NCBI GenBank assembly: GCA_937890005.1
Contig: CALBZA010000005.1
Span: forward strand, 1 to 64,000
Length of the DNA stretch: 64,000 bases
Direction of reading: 5' to 3'
DNA from: an uncultured Verrucomicrobia subdivision 3 bacterium
GTDB taxonomy: Bacteria; Verrucomicrobiota; Verrucomicrobiia; Limisphaerales; DASXHY01
The notes below the pieces were generated by a model. That model was not told where the DNA came from. It saw only the letters and a program-made list of their open reading frames with translations, and ran no database searches. This document shows positions 1 through 9,440 of the stretch, in pieces. Position 1 is the stretch's first letter, and each line of letters begins with the position of its first letter. A program made the position numbers and the translations under genes.

Positions 1-143
1 CGGCCAGTGGGAAAACATGTGGAATTAATCTCACCCACTTTTAATCACACCCCATGGGAAACGGAAGAAGGATTTACGAGGCGACACCTTCTCATTACGA
101 TGCGCCGGTCCAAGCACGGGCGTGACCGCCGTTCCGGACGAAC

Positions 144-1511
144 ATGACTCCAACATTGCTCATCGTGGATGACGAGAAAACGACGCGCGAAGGTTTGCGT
201 GCGGCGTTGGAGGATCGTTACGACGTCTATCTGGCGGATGATGCGAGATCTGCGATGGAGCTGCTGGAGCACGAACATTTTGATGTTCTGCTGACCGATT
301 TTCGATTGCCGAACGAAGACGGCATGAAGCTCATTTCACGCGCAAAATCGCTTCTCAAGCCGCCGATCTGCATCCTGATGACGGCGTATGGTTCCGAGGA
401 GATTGCCGTCGAAGCCATGAAACGCGGCGCCGACGACTACATTGCCAAGGGCCGTCTTCAAATCGATGAGCTGGAGATGCGCATTGCGCGAGCGTTGCGT
501 CATCAGAATCTCGAGGTGGAGAATGTTTCCCTGCGCAAACAGCTTGATGAAAAGTTCGGCATCGAGAACGTGATCGGCGAAGCGCCGGTCATGCAGGAGG
601 TTTTCGAGATCGTCAAGCAGGTCGCGACGGCGCGCACCACTGTATTGCTGTTGGGAGAAAGCGGCACGGGCAAGGAGCTGTTCGCAAAAGCGATTCATCA
701 ACTGAGCCCACGGGCGAAGCAGCCGATGGTGACCGTGCATCCCGCAGGCTTGCCGCCGACGTTGCTGGAAAGCGAACTGTTCGGACACGAGAAAGGCGCC
801 TTTACCGGCGCTCACGAACGTCGCATTGGACGCATCGAACAGGCCCAGGGCGGCACGCTGTTTCTCGATGAAATCGGGGAAATCGACGCCACCATCCAGA
901 TCAAGCTGCTGCGGTTTCTTGGCGAGCGGACGTATGAACGGCTCGGTTCGAACAAGACGCTGACGGCGGACGTGCGGGTGATCGCTGCGACGAACAAGGA
1001 TCTCGAAGCGATGGTGAAGGCGGGGACATTTCGTGAAGACCTTTATTTTCGATTGAACGTCGTTCCCATCCGGTTGCCGCCGTTGCGTGAACGCGTGACC
1101 GATGTGCCGTTGCTGGCACAGGCTTTTTTGCGAGAGTTTGCGAAGGAGAACAACAAACCTGTCGCCGATTTCACTGCGGATGCTATCGAGATGCTGATGG
1201 CTTATCACTGGCCTGGAAATGTGCGTGAACTGCGAACTGCGATTGAACACGCCGTTGTGTTGTGCCGCGGCGAGCGGATCACCGCGCGGGATCTTCCGCC
1301 GTCGGTTCGCGCCGGAGCGGCCAGTGCCAGTGCTGATCCGCAGCGAATGCTGGCCCGGAGCGATCTGACAGTGAAGGAGGCGGAGAAGCAGCTGCTGATT
1401 CGCGCATTGAAGGAGACAAACGGAAACCGCACGCTTGCGGCCAAGAAGATCGGCATCAGCCGGCGAACATTGCACCGCAAGCTGCACACTTACAACCTGG
1501 AGAACTATTAA
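144..1511 (+). CDS. Sigma-54-dependent response regulator, NtrC family
   Basis: A 455-residue transcriptional activator that would work with sigma-54 RNA polymerase. Domains in order: receiver (about 1-120, acidic pocket in LLIVDDEK, phospho-acceptor Asp in LLTDFRLPNEDG), AAA+ ATPase (Walker A GESGTGKE, sigma-54 contact loop GAFTGA, Walker B GGTLFLDEIGE, arginine-rich LPPLRER), and a C-terminal Fis-type helix-turn-helix (GNRTLAAKKIGISRRTLHRK). Oddity: the receiver's conserved Lys is followed by Gly-Arg (AKGR) rather than the usual Pro. Its stop codon overlaps the next start (TAATG), so it is probably cotranscribed with the membrane glycosyltransferase-like gene. No sensor kinase is adjacent; it could lie upstream of the window. 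Family call is firm, target genes unknown. Confidence 0.93.
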   Translation: MTPTLLIVDDEKTTREGLRAALEDRYDVYLADDARSAMELLEHEHFDVLLTDFRLPNEDGMKLISRAKSLLKPPICILMTAYGSEEIAVEAMKRGADDYIAKGRLQIDELEMRIARALRHQNLEVENVSLRKQLDEKFGIENVIGEAPVMQEVFEIVKQVATARTTVLLLGESGTGKELFAKAIHQLSPRAKQPMVTVHPAGLPPTLLESELFGHEKGAFTGAHERRIGRIEQAQGGTLFLDEIGEIDATIQIKLLRFLGERTYERLGSNKTLTADVRVIAATNKDLEAMVKAGTFREDLYFRLNVVPIRLPPLRERVTDVPLLAQAFLREFAKENNKPVADFTADAIEMLMAYHWPGNVRELRTAIEHAVVLCRGERITARDLPPSVRAGAASASADPQRMLARSDLTVKEAEKQLLIRALKETNGNRTLAAKKIGISRRTLHRKLHTYNLENY

Positions 1512-3382
1512 TGCCCGCGTTGCAGGATATCATTCACAAGGTGGACGTGGCGATTGGCCCAAAATACATCCGTTATGCGCTCGTCCCACTCGTGGTGATC
1601 GCGTTTCTGCTGGTTTACAATCTTCGCGTCACGAAGAACTTCGGGACGCAGGAAGCGATGGATTCGGCGCAACTGGCGCGAAACATCGCGGAAGGAAAGG
1701 GGTTCACCACCTCGTTCATCCGGCCGTTCAGCCTGCATCTGATTTCCGAACGCAACCGGAACAGCCCGACTGCGGGCAAGGTCATCGTTGGAACAAACAC
1801 CATTTCCGATCCCGCGAGGATCAAGAGCGGACATCCCGACATTTCGAACGCGCCGCTGTATCCCGTTGTGCTGGCGGGTGCGATGAAAGTGCTGCCGGTC
1901 AATCCAGAAATGACGAGAACCAAACCGTTCTGGAGCAGCAACGGGCGGTTCTGGCGTTTTCAGCCGGATTTCCTGATCGCCTGGTTCAACCAGCTTCTTT
2001 TCGTGGGCGTGATCGCACTTACCTACCGTTGGGCTCGAAAACTGTTCGATCCGATGGTGGCATTTGTTTCCGCGCTGTTGCTGTTTGGATCCGAGTTGTT
2101 GTGGCGGTTCAGCAGTTCGGGCCTGCCGACGATTCTCCTCATGTTGATTTTCATGGGCATCGTTTGGGGACTGACGCTGCTGCAGGATGAAGTGACCGAG
2201 CCGAAGCGTGGCTGGAAGATTGAATTTGGTGCGGTGCTCGCCGTCGGGCTGTTGATCGGGGCGGCGTCGCTGACCCGTTATGGATTTGGCTGGCTGATTC
2301 TGCCGGCTGTGGTGTTTGTCGCGTTGTTCGGGGGACGCAGTCGTGTTCCGCTGGCCCTGTTGATGGCAGGCGCCTTCACTGTGGTTCTGTTGCCCTGGAT
2401 TTTCCGGAACTGGAATGTGAGCGGCACGTTGTTTGGAACGGCCGGATTCGATCTGTTCAAGGGAGCAAGTCTCTTTCCCGAACATCGGCTGGACCGATCT
2501 CTTGATCCGAATATTCAGTACTCTGCCCGGGCGATCTGGATGAAGCTGTTGATCAATGCGCGGGTGATCCTCCAAAGCGAATTCTTCGGACTGGCGGGCG
2601 GATGGGCGCTGGCGCTGTTTGTCGTCGGCTGGATGATCGGTTTTCGAAATCCAGTGATCCGCAGGATGCGGTATTTTCTCGTCGCTTCGATGGGAGTGCT
2701 GTTTGTCGCGCAGGCCCTGGGGCGCACGCAGATTTCTGAGGATTCGCCGATTTTGAACTCGGAAAATTACCTCGTTGTGCTCGTGCCATTGATCACCGTT
2801 TATGCCGTGAGTTTGTTTTTCATGCTGCTGGATCAGATTGCATTTCCCGTGAAACCGATGCGGCATGTCGTGACAGGCGTCCTGGTGGCGGCATCGTCGT
2901 TGCCCTTGCTTTTCGCCCTGTTGCCGCCGCGCGGGGTTCCGGTTGCCTACCCGCCGTATTACCCGCCTGCCATCCACCAGACCGCCGAACTGTTTCGCGA
3001 AACGGAACTGCTGATGAGCGATGTGCCGTGGGCGATGGCGTGGTATGGGAAGCGGGATTGTGTGTGGCTAACGCTGAATGCGTTTCCGGATCGAAATGAT
3101 CAAGACGGCGGCGAGGATTTCTTTGCAATCAACGACCTGATGCGAACGATCTACGGCGTCTATCTCACGCCCGTGACCATGAATATGCCGTTTGAGACGG
3201 GGATTGTCAGTTCAGGCGATTCCAGCTGGGGCGGATTGATTATCGCAACGATGCTGATGCACAAGGACGAGCAGGGGAGGATGCGTGTTCCGGCGCCTTT
3301 CCCGCTGCGGGAGCTTGCGCCGGGCTATCTGCCGGAGCAGATGCTCTTTACGGATTGGAAACGTTGGGCAAAACCGGAATAA
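1511..3382 (+). CDS. Polytopic membrane protein, GT39/ArnT-like glycosyltransferase
   Basis: A 623-residue integral membrane protein. An N-terminal hydrophobic helix (about 22-40) is followed by a periplasmic-type loop with GTQEAMDSAQLARNIAEG, which resembles the first loop of PMT/ArnT-type GT-C transferases that use lipid-linked sugars, although the expected acidic pair there is only weakly visible. About ten further hydrophobic segments occupy 150-470, and the last 150 residues are soluble, as in GT-C enzymes. It starts one base before the end of the regulator gene and ends 6 bases before the LTA-synthase-like gene, suggesting an envelope-modification operon. Substrate cannot be told from the sequence; a plain polymer-export or O-antigen-type membrane protein is the alternative. 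Confidence 0.7.
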   Translation: MPALQDIIHKVDVAIGPKYIRYALVPLVVIAFLLVYNLRVTKNFGTQEAMDSAQLARNIAEGKGFTTSFIRPFSLHLISERNRNSPTAGKVIVGTNTISDPARIKSGHPDISNAPLYPVVLAGAMKVLPVNPEMTRTKPFWSSNGRFWRFQPDFLIAWFNQLLFVGVIALTYRWARKLFDPMVAFVSALLLFGSELLWRFSSSGLPTILLMLIFMGIVWGLTLLQDEVTEPKRGWKIEFGAVLAVGLLIGAASLTRYGFGWLILPAVVFVALFGGRSRVPLALLMAGAFTVVLLPWIFRNWNVSGTLFGTAGFDLFKGASLFPEHRLDRSLDPNIQYSARAIWMKLLINARVILQSEFFGLAGGWALALFVVGWMIGFRNPVIRRMRYFLVASMGVLFVAQALGRTQISEDSPILNSENYLVVLVPLITVYAVSLFFMLLDQIAFPVKPMRHVVTGVLVAASSLPLLFALLPPRGVPVAYPPYYPPAIHQTAELFRETELLMSDVPWAMAWYGKRDCVWLTLNAFPDRNDQDGGEDFFAINDLMRTIYGVYLTPVTMNMPFETGIVSSGDSSWGGLIIATMLMHKDEQGRMRVPAPFPLRELAPGYLPEQMLFTDWKRWAKPE

Positions 3383-3388
3383 CGCGAT

Positions 3389-5035
3389 ATGGAAATTTCG
3401 AAAGATCCGAAGTTGGCTGTGAGTCGCAGCATTCTGGAAAAGTTACAGGATGCGTTTCAACTGAATGCACGTGCGCTGACGCTTCGCCTGCTTTGTGGGG
3501 TCATATGGGCCGCAGAATTGTTTTGGGCACAGGGATTGGGTTTCAAGGTTCCACCGGAAACCACAAACCCGGTGTTGATTCAAAGCATCCGCTTTTTCAT
3601 GGACATTATTGCCGGATGCGGACTGTGCCTACTGTTGCCGCGCCGGGTGCTGATTCCCCTGAATATATTGAACGTTTGGTTCTTCGCGTGCGTGGCGACC
3701 TACGCGCAGCATTTTCCGCGGCCACTCATGCCCATCACTATTTTCGGGCAATGGCGCGAAGGATTGGATGTCGTGGCGTATTCCGGGAGAGTGCTGGCCT
3801 GGGGGGCCATCTTGGTGACAACCGTTACCATGCTTTTGAAGTGTTTCCTTCTGATACGCTCCGGGCGACCGGTTTTTTCCCAAATGGTAAAACGAATCGT
3901 TTTAGGATTTTTCATCGGGGCCTATCTTTTCTTTGTCATTCTCCTTCAATTCTCAAGTTTCGACTTCTTCAGGGTGAACGCGCAGGCGCCTCGTTGCGTG
4001 TATGCATACGGCTACACCCTTCCGTGGTTGTTTGAAATATCTGTGTTCGGTCGATCCACGCAGCTGGCTCCAGAGGTGTACAAGTTGTTTGAGGAAAAAT
4101 ACGACAGCATCACGCCGGTGGAAGATCCGATTCAGATCAAGAATCATCTCGTCATTGTTCAGCTCGAAACAGTGGGGACGGCAGCCATTTCGGCCAAGTA
4201 TCGGGATACTCTGGTGATGCCCTTCCTCCATGGGTTGAAAAACCAGAGCATGTTTTTCCGGATACGCTCGTTTCACAACAACGGCAGTTGCGACATGGAT
4301 TTCGCTGCGACGACGTTCACGCGACCATATCCTTCTTACAACCCGTATCGCATCAAAGGAATCAAGTACACCAATTCGATGCCGGGTTTCGCAAAAAAGC
4401 ATGGGATGTCCACGCATTTCTTCCACGGAAACACAGGGAAGTTTTTCGACAGGCAGGAAGTCATTGACCGGCTTGAATTCGACGGAATCTATTTCAAGGA
4501 GCAGTTGCTGCCGCTAAACCTTCAATCCAGTTTCCTGGGGGCGAGAGATGCCGAGATGTTTCGCGTGGTCCTGTCAGTGTTGAGGGAGACGGAGCGCGCC
4601 TACGCGTTCCTTATTACTCTGGATACCCACACGCCATACACCTATATCTCCGCGACGGAGCAGGAGATTTTTACGAACCCGCAAAATGAAGTGGAACGCT
4701 ATTTCAATTCTTTGCGCTACCTGGACAATTGCCTCACTAGCTTTGTCAAAGATCTTCCGGAAGGAACAACACTCGTCATTTACGGTGACCATACCGCCTA
4801 CATGAAGACGGAGATGTTTTCATCCGACGTTGTCGGTCGCGACGAGTTCGTTGGTTGTTTGATATACCAAAAAGGCACCGACCTTTCCAAAACGCAGAAA
4901 ACTCGGCAGATGGCAATTGCGACATCCGGCGAGTTGAACCTTCTGGATGTCCTCAGCTTTCTCCGAGCAAGCATTGCTGCTTCGAGCCCCGAAGTGGCAA
5001 AGGATTCCACGGCTCACAGTGAGGCGAGTCCATAA
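3389..5035 (+). CDS. LTA synthase-like phosphoglycerol transferase / sulfatase-superfamily membrane enzyme
   Basis: A 548-residue protein with about five N-terminal membrane segments (to about 195) and a C-terminal alkaline-phosphatase-superfamily domain. Visible motifs: metal-ligand strand HLVIVQLETVG, the nucleophile region FHNNGSCDMDF, substrate-side ITLDTHTPY, and the metal-binding YGDHTAYMKT near the end. This is the layout of LtaS/OpgB-type enzymes that move phosphoglycerol from phosphatidylglycerol to an acceptor outside the inner membrane. In LtaS the nucleophile is Thr in a G-K-T-S-D context; here the aligned stretch is G-S-C-D, so the nucleophile would be Ser (or Cys). It lies 6 bases after the GT-like gene. 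In a Gram-negative host, periplasmic glucan or LPS-core modification is more likely than teichoic acid synthesis (inference). Confidence 0.8.
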   Translation: MEISKDPKLAVSRSILEKLQDAFQLNARALTLRLLCGVIWAAELFWAQGLGFKVPPETTNPVLIQSIRFFMDIIAGCGLCLLLPRRVLIPLNILNVWFFACVATYAQHFPRPLMPITIFGQWREGLDVVAYSGRVLAWGAILVTTVTMLLKCFLLIRSGRPVFSQMVKRIVLGFFIGAYLFFVILLQFSSFDFFRVNAQAPRCVYAYGYTLPWLFEISVFGRSTQLAPEVYKLFEEKYDSITPVEDPIQIKNHLVIVQLETVGTAAISAKYRDTLVMPFLHGLKNQSMFFRIRSFHNNGSCDMDFAATTFTRPYPSYNPYRIKGIKYTNSMPGFAKKHGMSTHFFHGNTGKFFDRQEVIDRLEFDGIYFKEQLLPLNLQSSFLGARDAEMFRVVLSVLRETERAYAFLITLDTHTPYTYISATEQEIFTNPQNEVERYFNSLRYLDNCLTSFVKDLPEGTTLVIYGDHTAYMKTEMFSSDVVGRDEFVGCLIYQKGTDLSKTQKTRQMAIATSGELNLLDVLSFLRASIAASSPEVAKDSTAHSEASP

Positions 5036-5171
5036 CGCCCGTTCGGAGCGTGTCATTTTCGGGTGTGCCCAGGAAATATGGCCCGCCCGTGAGACGTCTT
5101 GAGATAAATGAGGTTCGATCCCGCGCAGATTGGAATTGCGCTTTTCGAACGGCTTACTCAAAAATCTCGCC

Positions 5172-6698
5172 GTGCTATCCAGGGTTTGTTCGGCGGCGGT
5201 AAATGGGATCGAGGCTTACCCGGTCGAAGTGGAGGTAAATGCAGGCTGGGGAGAGACATTGATCGTGATTGTGGGGTTGCCTGATACGGCGGTGAAAGAA
5301 TCGCGCGATCGGGTCACAACCGCACTCAGCAATTCCGGTTTCAAGTTTCCCATGGGGCGCACCACCATCAACCTCGCGCCCGCCGACGTCAAAAAGGAAG
5401 GCCCCAGTTTCGACCTGCCCATCGCCATCGGCATGCTCGCCGCCAGCGAACAGATCGAAACCGAAAGACTCGATAACTTCGTTCTCGTCGGTGAACTCGC
5501 GCTCACCGGCGCCGTCCGGTCCGTGAAAGGCGTTCTGCCGATCGCAATTCGCGCCCGGGCGGAAGGCAAAACGGGCGTTCTCGTTCCTGCCGATAATGCG
5601 GCTGAAGCTGCGGTCGTTTCGGGGCTGCAGGTCATCCCGGTGCAGAACCTCCGTGAAGCAGCGGCGTTTCTGGAAGGAGAATTGACGATTTCACCGATCA
5701 AAGTCGATGTCACAAACCTGTTCGATGCCCTGGCGGATGATGACCTCGATTTTTCTGAAGTCAAAGGCCAGGAGAACGTGAAGCGTGCCCTGGAAATCGC
5801 GGCGGCGGGTGCTCACAACTGTCTTCTCGTCGGGCCTCCCGGCACTGGGAAATCCATGCTGGCAAAACGTTTGCCGACCATTCTTCCTCCGATGACGCTC
5901 AATGAAGCGCTGGAGACGACGAAGATTCACAGCATCGTCGGATTGCTCTCTCCCGGGCAGGCACTGGTCACGCAACGTCCCTTTCGCGCACCGCATCATA
6001 CGGCGTCGGATGCCGGCTTGCTTGGTGGCAACGTGAATCCAACGCCGGGCGAAATCTCGCTCGCGCACAACGGCGTCCTGTTTCTCGACGAGCTGCCCGA
6101 ATTCAAGCGAAGCGTGCTCGAAACCATGCGCCAGCCGTTGGAGGAAGGGCGCGTCACCATCTCGCGCGCGGCGGGAACAATGACCTTTCCCAGCCAGTTC
6201 ATGCTGATTGCTGCGATGAATCCGACTCCCGATGGCAAGATGCCGCATGAGTCGAGAAGTTCGCCGCGTGAGATTCAGAATTATCTCGGCCGCATCTCAG
6301 GTCCCTTACTCGATCGAATTGATCTTCACATCGAGGTGCCGCAGGTGAAGTTCGAGCAGATTGCGAACGGGGCCAACGGAGAAAGTTCAGCAGAGATTCG
6401 GCAGCGCGTGATAGCCGCGAGAAGACGCCAGCAGGAGCGATTCAAATCGAAGCCGAAGATCACGAGCAATGCGCGGATGGGAACGCGCGAGCTGAAGGAA
6501 TTCTGTGAAATCGATTCCACCACGAAGGATCTTCTGCAGTTTGCGATGACCGACATGAACCTCAGCGCCCGCGCTTACGATCGCATCCTGAAGGTCGCAC
6601 GAACCATTGCCGATCTGGCGGGAACCGAGAAGATCGCCAGCGAGCACGTTTCCGAAGCCATTCAGTTCCGGTCATTGGACCGGCAGCTCTGGAGTTGA
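5172..6698 (+). CDS. comM: YifB/ComM family Mg-chelatase-like AAA ATPase
   Basis: ComM/YifB proteins are hexameric AAA+ helicases that promote branch migration during natural transformation. The N-terminal ChlI-like domain (SRVCSAAVNGIEAYPVEVEV) is followed by the Mg-chelatase ATPase with Walker A GPPGTGKSMLAKRLP, Walker B NGVLFLDELPEF, MNPTPDGK and a C-terminal lid (SARAYDRILKVARTIADL). The open frame extends to a TTG at 5130, but the family normally begins just before the S-R-V-x-S-A-A-V segment, so I chose the in-frame GTG at 5172 (508 residues). The start is the uncertain part; the function is a family call. It is a lone gene with a hairpin after its stop. Confidence 0.92.
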   Translation: MLSRVCSAAVNGIEAYPVEVEVNAGWGETLIVIVGLPDTAVKESRDRVTTALSNSGFKFPMGRTTINLAPADVKKEGPSFDLPIAIGMLAASEQIETERLDNFVLVGELALTGAVRSVKGVLPIAIRARAEGKTGVLVPADNAAEAAVVSGLQVIPVQNLREAAAFLEGELTISPIKVDVTNLFDALADDDLDFSEVKGQENVKRALEIAAAGAHNCLLVGPPGTGKSMLAKRLPTILPPMTLNEALETTKIHSIVGLLSPGQALVTQRPFRAPHHTASDAGLLGGNVNPTPGEISLAHNGVLFLDELPEFKRSVLETMRQPLEEGRVTISRAAGTMTFPSQFMLIAAMNPTPDGKMPHESRSSPREIQNYLGRISGPLLDRIDLHIEVPQVKFEQIANGANGESSAEIRQRVIAARRRQQERFKSKPKITSNARMGTRELKEFCEIDSTTKDLLQFAMTDMNLSARAYDRILKVARTIADLAGTEKIASEHVSEAIQFRSLDRQLWS

Positions 6699-6709
6699 AA
6701 TGCGTGGAC

Positions 6710-6728
6710 GAACCCTGGTTCAGGGTTC
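6710..6728 (+). terminator. Hairpin after comM
   Basis: A perfect 9-bp stem with a 3-base loop (CGAACCCTG, GTT, CAGGGTTCG, spanning 6709-6729) begins about 11 bases after the comM stop. It has no strong T tract, so it may act as a weak or bidirectional terminator between two convergent genes. Confidence 0.5.
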
Positions 6729-6784
6729 GCCATATCACAGCTCCTGCCAGCCGAGACTTCGTGACTATCGAGAGCGGCTTGCTT

Positions 6785-8119
6785 TCAAAGGCCCAGCTTC
6801 TTGAACCGGCTGTTCACTTCCTTGAAATGGAAGTCGAGCGAACAGAGTTTCTCGAGTTCGCCCTTCTTGAAATGCTTTGCGACGTCGGGATCGGCCTTCA
6901 GAACTTCGAGGAAGTCGGCATCGTCGCGTCCGGCGTGTTTGACCTCCCAGGTCTTCATCGCGTTGCGCTGGACGAGCGCGTAAGCCTCCTCACGCGTCAG
7001 GCCTTTGCGAATGAGCGCGAGCAGCACCGTCTGGCTGTTCCACATGCCGAGGCTGAGGCCGAGATTGCGCTTCATGTTTTCCGGATAAACATTCAGGCCT
7101 TCCATGAGCCGCGTGAGCAGGCCGAACATGTAATCGAGCAGCGTGCAGCTGTCGGGGAAAATGATGCGCTCGACCGAGCTGTGGCTGATGTCGCGTTCGT
7201 GCCAGAGTGCAACATTCTCCAATGACGCCACCGCGTTGCCGCGCAGAACACGCGCCAGGCCGGTGAGCCGTTCCCATGTGATCGGATTGCGCTTGTGTGG
7301 CATGGCGCTGGAACCTTTCTGTCCCTTGGTGAACGGTTCTTCCGCTTCCAGAACCTCCGTGCGTTGCAAATGGCGAAATTCCACTGCCCAACGTTCGATG
7401 CTCGCGCCTACCAACGCCATGACCGTCTGAAACTCCGCGTGGATGTCGCGCTGAACCACCTGGGTCGCGATCGGTGCCGGACGCACGCCGAGCTTTTTGC
7501 AGACGTAAGCTTCGACTCGCGGCGAAAGATGCGCACTCGTGCCGACCGCTCCGGAAATCTTTCCGACGCTGACGCTGTATTTGACAGATTCCAGCCGGCG
7601 CAATGCGCGGACAAATTCGTCGTGCATGAGCGCCAGCTTGAGCCCAAACGTGGTGGGCTCGGCGTGAATGCCGTGGCTGCGACCGATGCAGGGAGTAAAC
7701 TTGTGTTCGTTCGCCCGTTTCCTGATCACCGGCAAAAGTTTTTTCACGTCCGCGATCAGGATGTCCGCGCTCTGCATCATCTGAACCGCGTAACAAGTGT
7801 CGCCAACGTCGCTGCTGGTCAGGCCGAAATGAAACCAGCGGCTGGCCTTGTCATCGATCGCCTCGGCAACAGCGGTGGTGAAGCCGATGACGTCATGGTT
7901 CAACGTTTTTTCCAGTTCGCGCTGGCGGGCGACGAGGCCGGGAAGATCGGCGAACCATTTGTCGCAGCCGGCTTTGATTTTCGCGAAATCCTTTGCGGGC
8001 ACCACGCCTTCCTTCACCAGGGCTTCGCTGGCGAGGAGTTCAATCTGCAGCCAGATCTTCAGTTTGTTTTCGTCGGTCCAAATCGCCCGCATCTCGGGGC
8101 GCGAATAGCGCGTAATCAT
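6785..8119 (-). CDS. purB: Adenylosuccinate lyase
   Basis: PurB catalyses two fumarate-releasing steps of purine synthesis: SAICAR to AICAR, and adenylosuccinate to AMP. The 444-residue length is typical of the bacterial enzyme. The fumarase/aspartase superfamily signature GSSAMPHKRNP is intact and carries the mobile catalytic loop. Other family blocks are the N-terminal RYSRPEMRAIWTDENK, the TSSDVGDT active-site strand and GRSHGIHAEPTTFG with its catalytic His. The start ATG at 8119 gives the canonical N-terminus. It converges on comM, and a 235-base gap separates it from tadA upstream. Confidence 0.96.
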   Translation of the reverse strand: MITRYSRPEMRAIWTDENKLKIWLQIELLASEALVKEGVVPAKDFAKIKAGCDKWFADLPGLVARQRELEKTLNHDVIGFTTAVAEAIDDKASRWFHFGLTSSDVGDTCYAVQMMQSADILIADVKKLLPVIRKRANEHKFTPCIGRSHGIHAEPTTFGLKLALMHDEFVRALRRLESVKYSVSVGKISGAVGTSAHLSPRVEAYVCKKLGVRPAPIATQVVQRDIHAEFQTVMALVGASIERWAVEFRHLQRTEVLEAEEPFTKGQKGSSAMPHKRNPITWERLTGLARVLRGNAVASLENVALWHERDISHSSVERIIFPDSCTLLDYMFGLLTRLMEGLNVYPENMKRNLGLSLGMWNSQTVLLALIRKGLTREEAYALVQRNAMKTWEVKHAGRDDADFLEVLKADPDVAKHFKKGELEKLCSLDFHFKEVNSRFKKLGL

Positions 8120-8354
8120 GGGCGCGAATCATAGGGAAAAGCAGGGCGCGGGAAAGAGGGAATTGTGGTTGAGGCGCGAGGCGTGGGGCTTGAGGCAAGA
8201 AAATGTGGTTCCTCACGCGGAGGGCGCGAAGGACGCGAAGGGAAGAACAGGGCTTGCGAAATTGATGACCACTCGGCGATCGCATGCAACACTTCGAATC
8301 CCGCTAATCCACATACCACATTCCACATTCCGCAATCCGCAATTTGGACACGTT
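8120..8354. other. Intergenic gap with short repetitive text
   Basis: This gap between purB and tadA carries no convincing gene. It contains short repetitive phrases such as GGGCGCGAAGGACGCGAAGG (about 8222-8241) and the near-repeat CACATACCACATTCCACATT (about 8310-8330), followed by GCAATCCGCAATT. These look like the degenerate simple-sequence filler also seen near 23.9 kb and 42.3 kb. Frames across it are not protein-like. Confidence 0.5.
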
Positions 8355-8891
8355 TCAGACCAACTTGTCCGATGCGTGCCCGTTGTGTCCGTTTCCATTC
8401 GACTTTGCGCCGTTTTTGGACTGGCGTTTCTCGGCGAAGAAAGTTTGAAGCAACGCGCGACATTCGGCTTCCCGCACGCCGGCGGTGACGGGGCATCGAT
8501 GATTCAACGTTGGAAACTGGAGCAGATTCAACGCGCTGCCTGCCGCGCCGCCTTTTGGATCAGGCGTCCCGAATACCACGCGTTGCAGCCGCACATGAAC
8601 GATCGCTCCCGCGCACATCGGACACGGCTCCTTGGTGACGTAAAGCGTGCAGTCGGTCAGACGCCAGTCGCCAACAGCCTGCTCCGCCTGCGTGAGTGCG
8701 AGCATTTCGGCGTGCGCGGTGGCGTCCTTCAGCAGTTCCACCTGGTTGAACGCGCGGGCGATGATCCGCCCCTCCCGCACCACCACCGCGCCGACCGGCA
8801 CTTCCTCGGCCTCGTAGGCCTTGGCCGCCTGGCGTAATGCTTCGCCCATGAAGTAATGGTCGCTCTGAAGATCAATAATCGGTTCGTCCAT
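8355..8891 (-). CDS. tadA: tRNA-specific adenosine deaminase
   Basis: TadA deaminates adenosine 34 of tRNA-Arg(ACG) to inosine, which is needed for wobble decoding. The zinc-dependent cytidine-deaminase fold is clear: H60-A-E62 supplies the first zinc ligand and the proton-shuttling Glu, and P-C90-P-M-C93 the two Cys ligands. The VPVGAVVV and NQVELLKDATAHAE segments also match. The 178-residue length includes a Lys/Asn-rich tail beyond the usual ~150-165. It is followed by purB and preceded 39 bases upstream by the Nudix gene on the same strand, so a shared transcript is possible. Confidence 0.93.
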   Translation of the reverse strand: MDEPIIDLQSDHYFMGEALRQAAKAYEAEEVPVGAVVVREGRIIARAFNQVELLKDATAHAEMLALTQAEQAVGDWRLTDCTLYVTKEPCPMCAGAIVHVRLQRVVFGTPDPKGGAAGSALNLLQFPTLNHRCPVTAGVREAECRALLQTFFAEKRQSKNGAKSNGNGHNGHASDKLV

Positions 8892-8930
8892 GCTGGGGCA
8901 GCCTCGCGGCAGAGAATCGTCGGCGCAAGT

Positions 8931-9440
8931 TCAGGTTTGTGCGACGAAAGTTTCCTCAATCGTCCAGTGGTTGCGGCCGTCGGGATGACAGTGACAATGC
9001 GCGGCAAAAAATCCGCCGCGATATTTCCAGAACCACGGCCAGATGATTTCGCGATCCGTCTGCGGCAACGAAATCGTTTCCAGCGCTGCGCGGCTGAAAA
9101 ATGCGAAACGCCCTTCGCGATGCGCCGGCGGCCAGGTGGTGAGGCGTTTCTTCACTTCAAAAAGAAACATGAGCCAGTGACTCTGGCCGAGGTAGCCGTG
9201 TTCGCTGACGATGCCGGCGAGGTGAAGGTCGGACGGCCGGATGACGAGTCCGAGTTCCTCATGAGCTTCGCGGCAGGCGCAGGCGTAAGGCGATTCGCCG
9301 GCGTCCGTGTGGAGCTTCCCGCCGCAAGGACTCCAAAGGCCGCGATTCGGCTCCTGCGCGCGTTCGAGCAGAAGCACGTCGTCCTGTTCGTTGAAGCAAT
9401 AAAGGAGCGTTGCGATTTTGTAGGGCAGAGGTGCGGTCAT
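8931..9440 (-). CDS. Nudix hydrolase
   Basis: A 169-residue Nudix-fold hydrolase, a family that cleaves nucleoside diphosphates linked to another moiety. The catalytic helix reads E-S-P-Y-A-C-A-C-R-E-A-H-E-E-L-G, keeping the E-x7-R-E-x2-E-E-x-G core. The loop before it (GGKLHTDAGE) is two residues longer than the usual G-x5-E. Other Nudix features are the LWSPCGGK strand and an aromatic-rich C-terminus with WPWFWKY. The start ATG overlaps the stop of the upstream SGNH hydrolase gene (TGATG), so the two are translationally coupled. Substrate is unknown. Confidence 0.88.
   Translation of the reverse strand: MTAPLPYKIATLLYCFNEQDDVLLLERAQEPNRGLWSPCGGKLHTDAGESPYACACREAHEELGLVIRPSDLHLAGIVSEHGYLGQSHWLMFLFEVKKRLTTWPPAHREGRFAFFSRAALETISLPQTDREIIWPWFWKYRGGFFAAHCHCHPDGRNHWTIEETFVAQT

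Noticed and set aside
1508..2977. Long antisense open frame (489 codons) opposite the GT-like gene
   Set aside because: Low-complexity Arg/Gln/His composition with no motifs, fully antisense to a convincing membrane protein; a by-product of GC-rich codon usage.
5130..5171. TTG start for comM
   Set aside because: The 14 extra residues do not match the family, which begins at the GTG at 5172.
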